Positions 45,459-54,604 of a DNA stretch of 64,000 bases are shown here, one piece after another (position 1 is the stretch's first letter; each line of letters begins with the position of its first letter). Location: assembly GCF_003367315.1 (NCBI RefSeq), contig NZ_CP031415.1, positions 680,001 through 744,000 on the forward strand, in the 5' to 3' direction. Below the pieces are notes generated by a model. The model saw nothing but the letters and a program-made list of their open reading frames with translations, searched no databases and was not told the origin of the DNA. This DNA is from Saccharospirillum mangrovi. GTDB taxonomy: Bacteria > Pseudomonadota > Gammaproteobacteria > Pseudomonadales > Natronospirillaceae. A program made the translations under genes and the position numbers.

Positions 45459-46708
45459 GACGATGAGTGCGCGGCATGAGCAAGCCCCGCGTCCTGTTCC
45501 AATTGTTTGACCCAGATTTGCCGCGCCGGCAGCAGACGCACGGTGGCGACATAGAGCGCAAAAGCCAGTAACAACACACCGGCGCAAGCCCACCAGACGC
45601 CAACACCGGTCCACTGCAGCAAGATCCCACCCAGTGCCGGGCCCAGCGCAAAACCGAAACCGTGCAGAGCGTTGGCGCCGAAATAGCTACCGCGCAAATG
45701 GTGTGGCGCCATGGTATCGATCTGAACGTTCAGCGTCGGGAACAGAATCGCCTCGCCCAGACTCATCACCAAAGTGGCCAGAATCCAGGCAAGGTCGTTG
45801 TCGTGTGGAATCCAGCCATAGGCGGAAAAGCCGAGCGCAAACAACGCCAGACTCAGATAGATGCGCTGGTGCAAGGCAAAGGAGCGCAATAACGCCAGCA
45901 ACGGAAACTGGCAGCAGACGATGGTCAGCGCATTGGTCGTGACCAGCAGCGCATAAAGCTGCACCGAACGCTCGGGACGCACGGCATCGACAAACTGCAC
46001 CAGCGTCGCTTCAAACTGGGCGTAGCACACCATGATCAGCAGATTGGCCAACACCAGCCACTGAAACGCCCGGTCAACCTTCAGCACTTTCCAGGTGTTC
46101 GACACGCTGGCGGCGGCTTTTTGTACCGCGCTGACGGCACGCTGATGGCGGCTGAACCAGGCGATGGCCGCGGCCCACAGCAGGTAGGTGGTCATCAACA
46201 ACGTGAAGGTGGTTTGCTGGCCGGTGAGTCCGAAATACAGGCCGATTAACGGCCCGGTGCCGGCACCCACGTTCAGCATGAAATAGCGTAGGTTAAACGC
46301 CAGTTCGCGACTTTTCGGGTCAGCGATCTCGTCCGACATCATCGCCTTGGAGGGCGGATCAAGCAGGCTGTAACCGGCTCCGACCAGCAAAATGCACAGG
46401 ATGAACAATTCCAGTTGGGTGGCGATGGCGAGCAGACCAAAAGCCAGTGCCGAGGTCAGAGTGCCAGCCAAGATCACCACGCGACGGCCAAAGCGGTCGG
46501 AAGCGTTACCGACGAAAAAACTCAGCGACGATCCCATCAGCGCAGCGCCACTGAGGATCACCCCGATCACCATCGGCGGCAGCCCAAAGCGGTCTTTCAG
46601 TAACACGGCCATAAACGGCCAGATCATGAAATAGGTCAGGCGTGTCAGAAAGGTGCCGAAGATGGTGGTCCAAACCAGAGGCGTGAAGGCTTTGAGCGAG
46701 GCGAACAT
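45455..46708 (-). CDS. Major facilitator superfamily transporter (MdtH-like)
   Basis: A 417-residue permease with about 12 membrane segments. The motif-A-like loop GNASDRFGRRVVIL follows segment 2, and the LLDPPSKAMMSDEIADPKSRELAF segment lies after helix 4, as in MdtH/YceL-type efflux carriers. ATG 46708 is used; a longer frame to 46804 has no ribosome site. It forms a two-gene minus-strand unit with the methyltransferase. The substrate is unknown. Confidence 0.82.
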   Translation of the reverse strand: MFASLKAFTPLVWTTIFGTFLTRLTYFMIWPFMAVLLKDRFGLPPMVIGVILSGAALMGSSLSFFVGNASDRFGRRVVILAGTLTSALAFGLLAIATQLELFILCILLVGAGYSLLDPPSKAMMSDEIADPKSRELAFNLRYFMLNVGAGTGPLIGLYFGLTGQQTTFTLLMTTYLLWAAAIAWFSRHQRAVSAVQKAAASVSNTWKVLKVDRAFQWLVLANLLIMVCYAQFEATLVQFVDAVRPERSVQLYALLVTTNALTIVCCQFPLLALLRSFALHQRIYLSLALFALGFSAYGWIPHDNDLAWILATLVMSLGEAILFPTLNVQIDTMAPHHLRGSYFGANALHGFGFALGPALGGILLQWTGVGVWWACAGVLLLAFALYVATVRLLPARQIWVKQLEQDAGLAHAAHSSS

Positions 46709-46881
46709 AGTGTGTCCTAAAACAACGCATCGCCCGGCGCGGGCGGTGACAGCAGGCGGCGCAGTATAAGGACGGCCGAACCGGCTGTCATGACAGCTCA
46801 ACATCGTGCCGGTTGTTCAATGTTTCGATGGGCTGACGCTCGCCAAAAAAATTCACAAGCAAATCAGTTATTTAAAAATAA

Positions 46882-46898
46882 TGAGACGTAAAGTCTCA
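46882..46898. promoter_or_regulatory. 17-bp palindromic operator (TGAGA-N7-TCTCA), site A
   Basis: The sequence TGAGACGTAAAGTCTCA is a palindrome with 6-bp perfect arms. It ends eight bases before the -35 element of the ABC/polyol promoter. The same TGAGA-N7-TCTCA with identical 17-bp length occurs at 61698-61714 next to the SMP-30 promoter, pointing to one regulator (IclR 60912 or SorC 50838). Confidence 0.65.
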
Positions 46899-46906
46899 AA
46901 AAAACT

Positions 46907-46936
46907 TTGACAGTATTGAAAATGCGCAATTAATAT
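46907..46936 (+). promoter_or_regulatory. Sigma-70 promoter of the ABC/polyol operon
   Basis: A consensus -35 TTGACA (46907-46912), an 18-base spacer and a -10 TAATAT (46931-46936) are present. The good match suggests a strong promoter, with the regulator site immediately upstream of the -35. Confidence 0.75.
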
Positions 46937-47055
46937 CCAGCGATGAAATTAATTTCATTCCATTGGAATTTATTTCAGCCAAAGGCGTAACAGACTACCT
47001 AATCCGTCCGCGCCTAAACGATCTCAATGCACCTATAAAAATAAGGAGAGTGCTG

Positions 47056-48108
47056 ATGAGTAAGTTTTCCATCCTGAAAGTGGGGCTTTGCGGCCTGTCA
47101 CTGACCCTGGCGGCCAGTCTGGCCCAGGCTGAAGACGCACCGAGTTCTGGTCACGACCACGGCCCGTTCCGTTGTGATCCGGGCGAAACCTACTACATGA
47201 ATGTCATGGTCTCGGGCGTGGAGTACTGGTTCCCGGTCTATGAAATGATGAAGCAGGCGGCTCAGCAAATGGGTTGTGACACCGTCTACACCGGCACCCC
47301 GGAATACGACGTGAACAAGCAGCTGTCGTCGTTCGAGCAGATTCTGGCGCGCGATCCGGCCGGCATTCTGTTGCACCCGATGAACCCTGATCCGTTTATC
47401 GAACCGATCAACCGCGCCGCTGAAATGGGCATTCCGGTGGTCACTTTCGCTGCCGATTCACCCAACAGCGACCGGGTGTCGTTCATCACCTCCGACAACT
47501 ACCAGGAAGGTTTCTACGCCGCCGACACCATCGCCGAAGCCATGGGCGGACGCGGTGAATACGCGGTGCTGGAAAACCCGGGTCAGGACAACCACGACCG
47601 TCGCATCGCGGCCTTCATCGAGCGCATGGAAAGCAACTGGCCAAACATGAAACTGGTTGCGCGCGCTGCCAGTAACCAGGACCCGACCCGTGCCTACAAT
47701 GCCGTTCTGACCATGGCACAGGCGCACCCGAACCTGGGCGCTGTGTTTATGCCGGAAGCCAACTCCGCCCTGGGCGCAGCGCAAGCCGCCAAGGAACTGG
47801 ACAGCGGCATCAAGGTGTTCAATGCCGACGTCAATGCCAAGATTCTGGACATGATCAAAGCCGGTGAAATTTTCGGCGCGGTCAACCCGAACCAGGGCAT
47901 TCAGGGTTACATGGGCATGATGCTGTTGTATCTGGCCGCTCACCCGGAACAGATCGACCCGATGAACGACTATCTGCGCAGCGGCTATAACCCCATGGGT
48001 GTGCCCTTCGTCGATAACGGCTTCTCCATTGTCACCGCTGACAACGCCGACGACTTCTATTGGGACAAGTATCTGCAGCGTCGCGGTACCCGCGGTATTA
48101 ACGAGTAA
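47056..48108 (+). CDS. Sugar/polyol ABC transporter substrate-binding protein (RbsB/periplasmic type I fold)
   Basis: A 350-residue periplasmic protein with a signal peptide (ILKVGLCGLSLTLAASLAQA) preceded by AAGGAGAG. The mature protein is a Peripla_BP_4 fold: YYMNVMVSGVEYWFPVYEMMKQAAQQMG, GILLHPMNPDPFIEPI and VVTFAADSP are the hinge-proximal segments of the ribose/xylitol/autoinducer group. It is first in the operon with ATPase, permease and catabolic genes. The ligand is probably a sugar or polyol; identity not readable. Confidence 0.85.
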   Translation: MSKFSILKVGLCGLSLTLAASLAQAEDAPSSGHDHGPFRCDPGETYYMNVMVSGVEYWFPVYEMMKQAAQQMGCDTVYTGTPEYDVNKQLSSFEQILARDPAGILLHPMNPDPFIEPINRAAEMGIPVVTFAADSPNSDRVSFITSDNYQEGFYAADTIAEAMGGRGEYAVLENPGQDNHDRRIAAFIERMESNWPNMKLVARAASNQDPTRAYNAVLTMAQAHPNLGAVFMPEANSALGAAQAAKELDSGIKVFNADVNAKILDMIKAGEIFGAVNPNQGIQGYMGMMLLYLAAHPEQIDPMNDYLRSGYNPMGVPFVDNGFSIVTADNADDFYWDKYLQRRGTRGINE

Positions 48109-48120
48109 GACGGATTCGGG

Positions 48121-48137
48121 CCGGCACACCGTGCCGG
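48121..48137 (+). other. Hairpin between the SBP and ATPase genes
   Basis: CCGGCAC (48121-48127), loop ACC and GTGCCGG (48131-48137) form a 7-bp perfect stem without a U-tract. This position after a binding-protein gene fits an mRNA-stabilising element that keeps SBP levels high. Confidence 0.55.
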
Positions 48138-48192
48138 TTCCGACAGGGACGACGGATCGCAAGGACGCTGTCTTTAATGGGGAGGAACGGTT

Positions 48193-49758
48193 TTGACGAC
48201 TGTTGATGAAACCGTCTTGGAACTGATCGGTATCGAAAAAGCCTTTGGTGCCACGCACGCGTTGCGCGGTGTCGATTTCAATCTGCGCAAAGGCGAAATC
48301 CATGCGCTGGTCGGTGAAAACGGCGCCGGTAAATCGACCTTGATGAAAATCATCGACGGCATTCACCAGCCCGATGCCGGCGAGATAAAAGTCCACGGCC
48401 AAACCACCGAGATTGCCGATCCACTGACGGCGCAAAAACTCGGCATTGGTCTGGTGCATCAGGAAATTGCGCTCTGTCCGGATGTGACCGTGGCGGAAAA
48501 CATTTCCATGCCGATGCTCAACGCCAGCAAACGCTGGTTCGTGAATTTCCGCGAGATTCGTCGCATCGCCCGCGAGGCGATCAAACCGCTGGCCGACATC
48601 GACCCGGATGCGCGCCTGCACGAATTAAGCATTTCCAATCAGCAGTTGGTGGAAATCGCCAAGGCGCTGACGCTGAACTGCAACATTCTGATTTTCGATG
48701 AACCGACAGCAGCGCTGACCGAAAGCGAATCCAAAGCGCTGTTTCGCATCATGCAAGAGCTGAAAGCCAAGGGCATCAGCATCATTTATATCAGCCATCG
48801 CATGGCGGAAATTTTTTCGCAGTGCGACCGCATCACCGTGCTGCGCGATGGTCAGTTTGTCTGCACCGAAAACATTGCCGACACCACACCCGACGCCATT
48901 GTCGGCAAGATGGTCGGCCGCGATCTGGGCGAACTTTATCCGCCCAAACTGAGCACGCCGCCGGAAGTGGGAGAGGTGTTACTCGAAGTAAAAAATCTGT
49001 CTGATGAGCGGCGTTTTCACGACATTCATTTTCGTGTTCATCGCGGTGAAATTTTCGGCATCGCGGGTTTGATCGGTGCCGGCCGCAGCGAAGTGGTGAA
49101 AGCCATTTGCGGATTGCACAAACGCACCAGCGGCGAATTGACGTTTTTGCGCGAGCGCGCCGAGATTCGCAATTACCAGGACAGCGTGGCTCTCGGCATT
49201 GTCTATCTGTCGGAAGACCGCAAGGAAAACGGCGTCTTTCTCGACCTGTCGATTGCCGGCAACATCGCCGCGCTCGATCTCGATCAGGTGTCGCGTTACG
49301 GCTTCGTAAACCGTCGCCTGGAACGCGAACAAGCCAAAGAATTAGCGCAACGACTGAACCTGAAATACGGCCGGCTCGATCACCCGGTGTCGTCCTTGAG
49401 CGGCGGCAACCAACAGAAAGTCGCCATCGCCAAAATGCTGTCGGTAAAACCACGGCTGGTGATTATGGACGAGCCGACACGCGGCATTGATGTCGGTGCC
49501 AAATCGGAAATTCATCGGCTGATTCGCGAACTCGCCAGCCAGGGCGTTGGCGTCATCGTCATTTCGTCCGAACTGCCGGAAGTCGTCGGCCTGTGCGACC
49601 GCGTCATGGTGATGTGCGAAGGCCGCAGCAACGGCATCGTCAGTGGCGACGCCATAAATGAAGATCGCATCATTCGTTTGGCGTCCGGTCTGGGTCAGTC
49701 GGTGGAAAAAACCAGTGCCGACACCGTGCAATCCTTCAGTGCGCAACCGGCCACCTGA
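48193..49758 (+). CDS. Sugar ABC transporter ATP-binding protein (RbsA/MglA, double ATPase)
   Basis: A 521-residue protein with two ATPase halves. The first has Walker A GENGAGKST (about residues 41-49), signature-like LSISNQQLVEIAKAL and Walker B ILIFDEP; the second half has signature LSGGNQQKVAIAKML and Walker B LVIMDEPTRGIDVGAKSEI. The degenerate second Walker A (GLIGAGRSEV) is normal for RbsA/MglA. The start is TTG 48193 after GGAGG. It powers the importer. Confidence 0.9.
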   Translation: MTTVDETVLELIGIEKAFGATHALRGVDFNLRKGEIHALVGENGAGKSTLMKIIDGIHQPDAGEIKVHGQTTEIADPLTAQKLGIGLVHQEIALCPDVTVAENISMPMLNASKRWFVNFREIRRIAREAIKPLADIDPDARLHELSISNQQLVEIAKALTLNCNILIFDEPTAALTESESKALFRIMQELKAKGISIIYISHRMAEIFSQCDRITVLRDGQFVCTENIADTTPDAIVGKMVGRDLGELYPPKLSTPPEVGEVLLEVKNLSDERRFHDIHFRVHRGEIFGIAGLIGAGRSEVVKAICGLHKRTSGELTFLRERAEIRNYQDSVALGIVYLSEDRKENGVFLDLSIAGNIAALDLDQVSRYGFVNRRLEREQAKELAQRLNLKYGRLDHPVSSLSGGNQQKVAIAKMLSVKPRLVIMDEPTRGIDVGAKSEIHRLIRELASQGVGVIVISSELPEVVGLCDRVMVMCEGRSNGIVSGDAINEDRIIRLASGLGQSVEKTSADTVQSFSAQPAT

Positions 49759-49799
49759 TAACCGAATGGCTAGCTAATAATAAGAAACGAGGAATCAAC

Positions 49800-50801
49800 A
49801 TGACCGCAAACACGCCCAGTTTCTCACCCGATCCGGCCAATCGCAGCCTGTTCGGTAACATTCGCAAAATGCGCGAACTGACGTTGATTCTGATCATCGT
49901 CAGCCTGTTTATTGTGATGAGTTTCGCCTCTCCGTATTTCCTCACCTGGGCCAACATGAAGGCCATGCTGCTGTCGTTTTCGACCGAAGGCATTGTCGTG
50001 GTCGGCATGACGATGTTGTTGATCGTCGGCGGGATTGATCTGTCGGTCGGCGCGGTGATGTGTCTGGCGATGGTGATGGCCGCCAAGATGTTTGTGCTCG
50101 GCATGAACCCCTGGCTGGCGAGCCTGACGTCGATCGGAATTTGCAGCCTGATCGGTTTGATTATGGGCAACTGCGTAACGCGCATCGGCATGCATCATTT
50201 CATCGTTACGCTGGCCTTTATGGGCATCGCCCGTGGCGGTTCGATGGTGATCACCCAGGGCACGCCGATCTCGTTGTTCTCCTTGCCGCCGGAATTCAAA
50301 TTCGTCGGCCAGGGTACGTTGTGGGGCGTGCCGTTTTCGATTCTGATTTTCTTTGTGGTGGTCATCATCGCCGATTATCTGCTGCGTAACGCCACCGCCT
50401 TTCGCAAGATTTTCTACACCGGCAGTAACGAACGCGCCGCCGAATTTTCCGGCATCCGCACCAAGCGCATCAAGATCGGCGTCACCGTACTCAGCTCAAC
50501 GCTCTGTGGCCTGGCCGGCATTATTTATATGTCCAAATTCGGCGCGGCCACGCCCAACTTTGGTGTCGGGCTGGAGCTGAACATCATCGCTGCGGCGGTC
50601 ATTGGTGGTGCTTCGTTGAAAGGCGGCGAGGGCACGGTATTCGGTGCCATTCTCGGTATTGCCTTGCTGTCGGTGGTGTCCAGTTCGCTGATTCTGTTGA
50701 ACGTTTCGGTGTACTGGCAGGACTTGATTAAAGGTCTGATTTTGCTGGCGGCGGTGGCTATCGACCACATCCTGCACAACCGCTCGGTGCAGCAGGGTTA
50801 A
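49800..50801 (+). CDS. Sugar ABC transporter permease (RbsC type)
   Basis: A 333-residue inner-membrane permease with about eight to ten hydrophobic segments. The RbsC-family segments MTMLLIVGGIDLSVGAVMCLAM and IIAAAVIGGASLKGGEGTVFGAILG are clear. A single permease gene implies a homodimer in the complex. It completes the SBP-ATPase-permease importer. Confidence 0.9.
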   Translation: MTANTPSFSPDPANRSLFGNIRKMRELTLILIIVSLFIVMSFASPYFLTWANMKAMLLSFSTEGIVVVGMTMLLIVGGIDLSVGAVMCLAMVMAAKMFVLGMNPWLASLTSIGICSLIGLIMGNCVTRIGMHHFIVTLAFMGIARGGSMVITQGTPISLFSLPPEFKFVGQGTLWGVPFSILIFFVVVIIADYLLRNATAFRKIFYTGSNERAAEFSGIRTKRIKIGVTVLSSTLCGLAGIIYMSKFGAATPNFGVGLELNIIAAAVIGGASLKGGEGTVFGAILGIALLSVVSSSLILLNVSVYWQDLIKGLILLAAVAIDHILHNRSVQQG

Positions 50802-50837
50802 GGCTCAGACGCGGCCGTTGAGATGAAGGAGATGAGC

Positions 50838-51800
50838 GTGGACTACGACAAGGCGCGATTATTCAGCCGGATACTGACGATGCATTTTATCGAGCAGCAG
50901 AATCAGTCCGACATTTCCAAATTGCTCGGCCTTTCGACCGCCAAGGTGAATCGCATCATCCGTCAGGCGCGCGACGAAGGTTATCTGGAAATCAGCATCA
51001 AGACGCCGTTCCAGTCGTTGTTCGAATTGGAAAAAGCGCTCACCGATGCCAGTGGTATTCCCGAAGCGCTGGTCAGCCCAACCTATTCGGACGACCCGGA
51101 CACCATCGCCCGAACCGTCGGCACCGCCGCGGCCGATTATTTGCTGCAACATCTGCGCGATGGCGATGTGCTGGCGATCAGTGGCGGTAAGCAGGTGACC
51201 GAAATCGTCAAGGCGCTGAACCCGCAACGCCGTTACGACGTCACGGTAGTGCCGGCCACCGGCGGCGTGCAGGGCAAGCACTACACCGATGTGAATCATC
51301 TGGCGATGGTGCTGGCCGAACGGCTCGGCGGTCACGCTCTGCAATTGCACGCGCCGCTGTTCGCCGACACCGCTGCCGAACGCAACATGCTGATGGACAT
51401 GCGCCAGACGCGCGAAGTGCTCGATAAAGCGCGCCACGCCGATATTGCCTTAATGGGCATCGGTTCCATCGTGCCGGAAGATTCCAGTTACTTCGATCTG
51501 CGCTCGATGAGTCGCGCCGATCGCGATGCGTTAATTAACGAAGGCGCCACCGGCGATTTATTCGCGCATCTGTTCGACGTGGGCGGCCAATTGGTCGGCC
51601 ACCAACACAATGAAAAACTGGTCGCGCTGACACTGGCTGAACTGCGCGACATTCCCTTGTCGGTCGGGGTCGCGGCCTCGGCGACCAAGGTCAATCCCAT
51701 TGCCGGTGCTTTGCGCGGGCGTTTTTTCAAAACGCTGATCAGCGATGAAGTCACCACCAAGGCAGTGCTCAAACTCTTGGAAAAAGGAGCCCAAGCATGA
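50838..51800 (+). CDS. SorC/DeoR-type sugar-binding regulator (EryD/LsrR-like)
   Basis: A 320-residue regulator. The N-terminal HTH reads HFIEQQNQSDISKLLGLSTAKVNRIIRQARDEGYLEI; the rest is the SorC sugar-binding domain (GDVLAISGGKQVTEIV, DVTVVPATGGVQGK, ADIALMGIGSIVPEDSS, PLSVGVAASATKVNPIAGALRG). GTG 50838 is preferred because AAGGAG lies six bases upstream; ATG 50823 is possible. Such regulators respond to phosphorylated sugars made by the operon's own kinase. It overlaps the next gene by four bases. Confidence 0.85.
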   Translation: MDYDKARLFSRILTMHFIEQQNQSDISKLLGLSTAKVNRIIRQARDEGYLEISIKTPFQSLFELEKALTDASGIPEALVSPTYSDDPDTIARTVGTAAADYLLQHLRDGDVLAISGGKQVTEIVKALNPQRRYDVTVVPATGGVQGKHYTDVNHLAMVLAERLGGHALQLHAPLFADTAAERNMLMDMRQTREVLDKARHADIALMGIGSIVPEDSSYFDLRSMSRADRDALINEGATGDLFAHLFDVGGQLVGHQHNEKLVALTLAELRDIPLSVGVAASATKVNPIAGALRGRFFKTLISDEVTTKAVLKLLEKGAQA

Positions 51801-52783
51801 AGATGAGAACGCTCGGAACCACAGACATTCAAGCCTCGGTCGTTGGCCTGGGCACCTGGGCCATGGGCGGCTGGATGTGGGGCGGTCACGACGACGCCAA
51901 TTCCATTGCCGCCGTGCGCGAATCCATCGACCGTGGCATTACGCTCATCGACACCGCTCCGGCTTATGGTCTGGGCCGGTCCGAAGAAGTGGTGGGTCGT
52001 GCCATTGAAGGCCGGCGCGATCAGGTCGTGCTCGCCACCAAATGCGGCATGATCTGGCACGACGATGCGAAAGGAAAATTCTTCGTCGAAGAAGACGGCC
52101 AACCGATCAACCGTTACCTCGGCCCGGAGTCGATTCAGTACGAATTGGAACAAAGTCTGACGCGGTTACGCACCGATTACATCGACCTCTACATCACCCA
52201 CTGGCAAGACCCGACCACGCCCATCGAAGCAACCATGACCAAACTGTTGGAGCTGAAAAAAGCCGGGAAAATCCGCGCCATCGGCGTCAGCAATGTGAAC
52301 CAAACCGAGTTGCAGGAATACCTGAAATTCGGCCCGGTCGATGCCATTCAGGAATGCTACTCGGCCATTGATCGCGGCATCGAATCGACACTGTTGCCGA
52401 TCTGTAAAAACAACGGCGTTTCCTGCCTGAGTTATTCCTCGATGGCGCTGGGTTTACTCAGCGGCCGCATGACGCCGACGCGGCAATTCGAAGGCGATGA
52501 TCAGCGCAAAAATAACCCGCGCTTCAGTGTCGAGAATCGCAAAAAAGTCGCCGATTTTTTTGCCGACATCGAACCGCTGTGCAGCCAATACCACGCCACG
52601 CCGGGGCAGATCATCATCGCCTGGACCTTGCAGCAACCGGGTATCACTTACGCCCTGTGCGGTGCGCGCAACCCGTCGCAGGCGGCGGAAAATGCGCGCG
52701 CTGGCGAGGTTGAATTGAGCGACACCGACTGCGCCCGCATCGAGGCCGCCCGGGCGAAACATCTGTCGAGCATCGACGACTAG
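51797..52783 (+). CDS. Aldo/keto reductase
   Basis: A 328-residue NADPH-dependent AKR (TIM barrel). Catalytic residues are Asp in LIDTAPAYGLGRSEE, Tyr in the same loop (DTAPAYG), Lys in VVLATKCG and His in YITHWQDP. It resembles the GlcDH/YhdN-type group. It may interconvert an aldose and a polyol, or an aldehyde produced by the aldolase. Its start overlaps the regulator stop (ATGA). Confidence 0.85.
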   Translation: MKMRTLGTTDIQASVVGLGTWAMGGWMWGGHDDANSIAAVRESIDRGITLIDTAPAYGLGRSEEVVGRAIEGRRDQVVLATKCGMIWHDDAKGKFFVEEDGQPINRYLGPESIQYELEQSLTRLRTDYIDLYITHWQDPTTPIEATMTKLLELKKAGKIRAIGVSNVNQTELQEYLKFGPVDAIQECYSAIDRGIESTLLPICKNNGVSCLSYSSMALGLLSGRMTPTRQFEGDDQRKNNPRFSVENRKKVADFFADIEPLCSQYHATPGQIIIAWTLQQPGITYALCGARNPSQAAENARAGEVELSDTDCARIEAARAKHLSSIDD

Positions 52784-52847
52784 CGCCCACGCCAAAGGGG
52801 CGCACTGGCACGCGCCCCATCGACCAAATGCAGATGAGATCAGGGTT

Positions 52848-54584
52848 ATGAACGAGCATAGCAGGGCCGCGCTTTGGCAAAATTTAACGGCCAGGGAAAC
52901 GGCCGACGTGGTGGTGATCGGGGCCGGCATTAACGGCGTCAGTGTGTATCGCGAACTGGCGTTGCAGGGCGTCGACGTTGTTCTGGTTGATCAGGGCGAT
53001 TTTTGCGGCGCGGCCAGCGCAGCGCCATCGCGCATGATTCACGGTGGGCTGCGTTATCTGGAAACCGGCGAAACCGCTTTGGTGCGTGAATCGCTGGCCG
53101 AACGTAATGCGTTGCTGCACAACGCGCCGCATTACGTGCGGCCACTGCCAACAACGATTCCGATCTTCTACTGGCTGGCCGGTGTCGGCGCGGCGCTGCT
53201 GCGTTTGTTCGGTCGCGAGCCCGGTCCGTCGCGACGCGGTGCGCTGATCATTAAAGCCGGTTTGTGGCTGTACGATTTCTACACCCGCCGTCGGCAAATT
53301 CTGCCGCGCCATCGCTTTCGTTCGCGCAAGGCAACGCTGCAACAATGGCCTGCGCTGAATAATGAACTGGTGTGCAGCGCCACTTATTACGATGCCTGGA
53401 TCAGTTACCCGGAACGGTTGGCACTGGAAATGGTGCTCGATACCCAGGCGAAATCGCCGCAGGCGTTGGCGCTGAATTACGTTGCGCTGAGCGGCAGCGA
53501 GGGCGACCAACTGACGTTGACCGATCGTCTCAGCGGCCAGAGCACTACGCTGAAACCGCGCATCGTTATCAACGCCAGCGGTGCCTGGATCGACCACACC
53601 AATGAGGCGTTAAACAGCGCCAGCGATTTTATTGGCGGCACCAAAGGCTCGCACCTGATTGTCGATAACGACGAGCTGCGCGCCGCCACCGGCGAGCACA
53701 TGATTTTCTACGAAACGCCCGACGGCCGCGTCTGCATTCTGTTTCCTTTTATGGGCAAGGTGCTGGTCGGCTCCACCGATTTGCCGGTGGATTCGCCTGA
53801 CGAGCCGTACTGCACACCGGACGAAGAAGCCTACATTCTGGAATCGCTGGCCTATGTGTTTCCGCACATTCGCATTGAGCCGCAGCAGATTCTGTATCGC
53901 TTCAGTGGCATCCGGCCGTTGCCGCGCAGCGATGCGGCGGTGACCGGCCAGATCAGCCGCAATCATCAATGCCGCTTCAGCCCGGCGACTGAGCAACGGC
54001 CGTATCCGATTCTGTCGATGGTCGGCGGTAAGTGGACCACCTTCCGCGCCTTTGGCGAACAGGTTGCCGACCGCGTGCTGAAACAATTGCAGCGCGAACG
54101 CAGCGTGACTACCGCCAACCTCGCCATCGGTGGCGGCTGCGATTACCCGACCAGCAGCCGCGCCCGCCAGAATCTGCTGGCCGATTGGCAGCAGCGTTAC
54201 GCTCAATCGCCGGCGCGGTTGGCGCAATTGTTCGACCGTTACGGCACCCGCGCCGAAACCGTGCTCGATTTTCTCGCCGCCGGCGACGACTCGCCGCTGC
54301 ACAGCCTGAACGATTACAGCGAACGTGAAATCGTTTTTCTGATCGAGTTCGAAGCCGCTCACACCTTGCTCGACTTGGTGTTGCGCCGCACCAGTATCGG
54401 CATCAGCGGACGCATCACAGCGGCGGTATTGCTTGAGCTGCAAACGCTGCTCGCCCGGCACCGTCAACTGAGCGACGCAGACAGCGCCGCCATGCTGACG
54501 TACACCCGCGACCAATTGCGCCGCCTGCACGGTCTGGCCGATTGGCAACTGAACCCCGCCGAGCGCAATTCGCGTTCGGCCTGA
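52848..54584 (+). CDS. FAD-dependent glycerol-3-phosphate dehydrogenase-like polyol-phosphate dehydrogenase (EryB-like)
   Basis: A 578-residue flavoprotein of the GlpD family. The FAD motif is VVIGAGINGVSVYRELALQG (about 22-41), followed by AAPSRMIHGGLRYLETGE and the C-terminal MVGGKWTTFRAFGEQVADRV. It is longer than the housekeeping GlpD at 34667-36211 and sits in a polyol cluster with a SorC regulator and kinase. This fits EryB-type dehydrogenases that oxidise a phosphorylated polyol to a ketose phosphate. Substrate identity is inferred from context only. Confidence 0.82.
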   Translation: MNEHSRAALWQNLTARETADVVVIGAGINGVSVYRELALQGVDVVLVDQGDFCGAASAAPSRMIHGGLRYLETGETALVRESLAERNALLHNAPHYVRPLPTTIPIFYWLAGVGAALLRLFGREPGPSRRGALIIKAGLWLYDFYTRRRQILPRHRFRSRKATLQQWPALNNELVCSATYYDAWISYPERLALEMVLDTQAKSPQALALNYVALSGSEGDQLTLTDRLSGQSTTLKPRIVINASGAWIDHTNEALNSASDFIGGTKGSHLIVDNDELRAATGEHMIFYETPDGRVCILFPFMGKVLVGSTDLPVDSPDEPYCTPDEEAYILESLAYVFPHIRIEPQQILYRFSGIRPLPRSDAAVTGQISRNHQCRFSPATEQRPYPILSMVGGKWTTFRAFGEQVADRVLKQLQRERSVTTANLAIGGGCDYPTSSRARQNLLADWQQRYAQSPARLAQLFDRYGTRAETVLDFLAAGDDSPLHSLNDYSEREIVFLIEFEAAHTLLDLVLRRTSIGISGRITAAVLLELQTLLARHRQLSDADSAAMLTYTRDQLRRLHGLADWQLNPAERNSRSA

Positions 54585-54604
54585 CGCCTGATAAGGAGCC
54601 CACC

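Larger units (their letters stand above)
46709..47055. other. 347-bp intergenic region: divergent promoter of the ABC/polyol operon
   Basis: The left part is the MFS gene upstream region. The right part is AT-rich and holds the palindromic operator (46882-46898), a strong sigma-70 promoter (46907-46936) and about 120 bases of leader to the SBP start. No other gene is seen. Confidence 0.7.

Noticed and set aside
47458-48621. A 387-codon minus-strand frame opposite the SBP and ATPase genes
   Set aside because: It crosses two real genes and the hairpin between them and encodes no recognisable protein.
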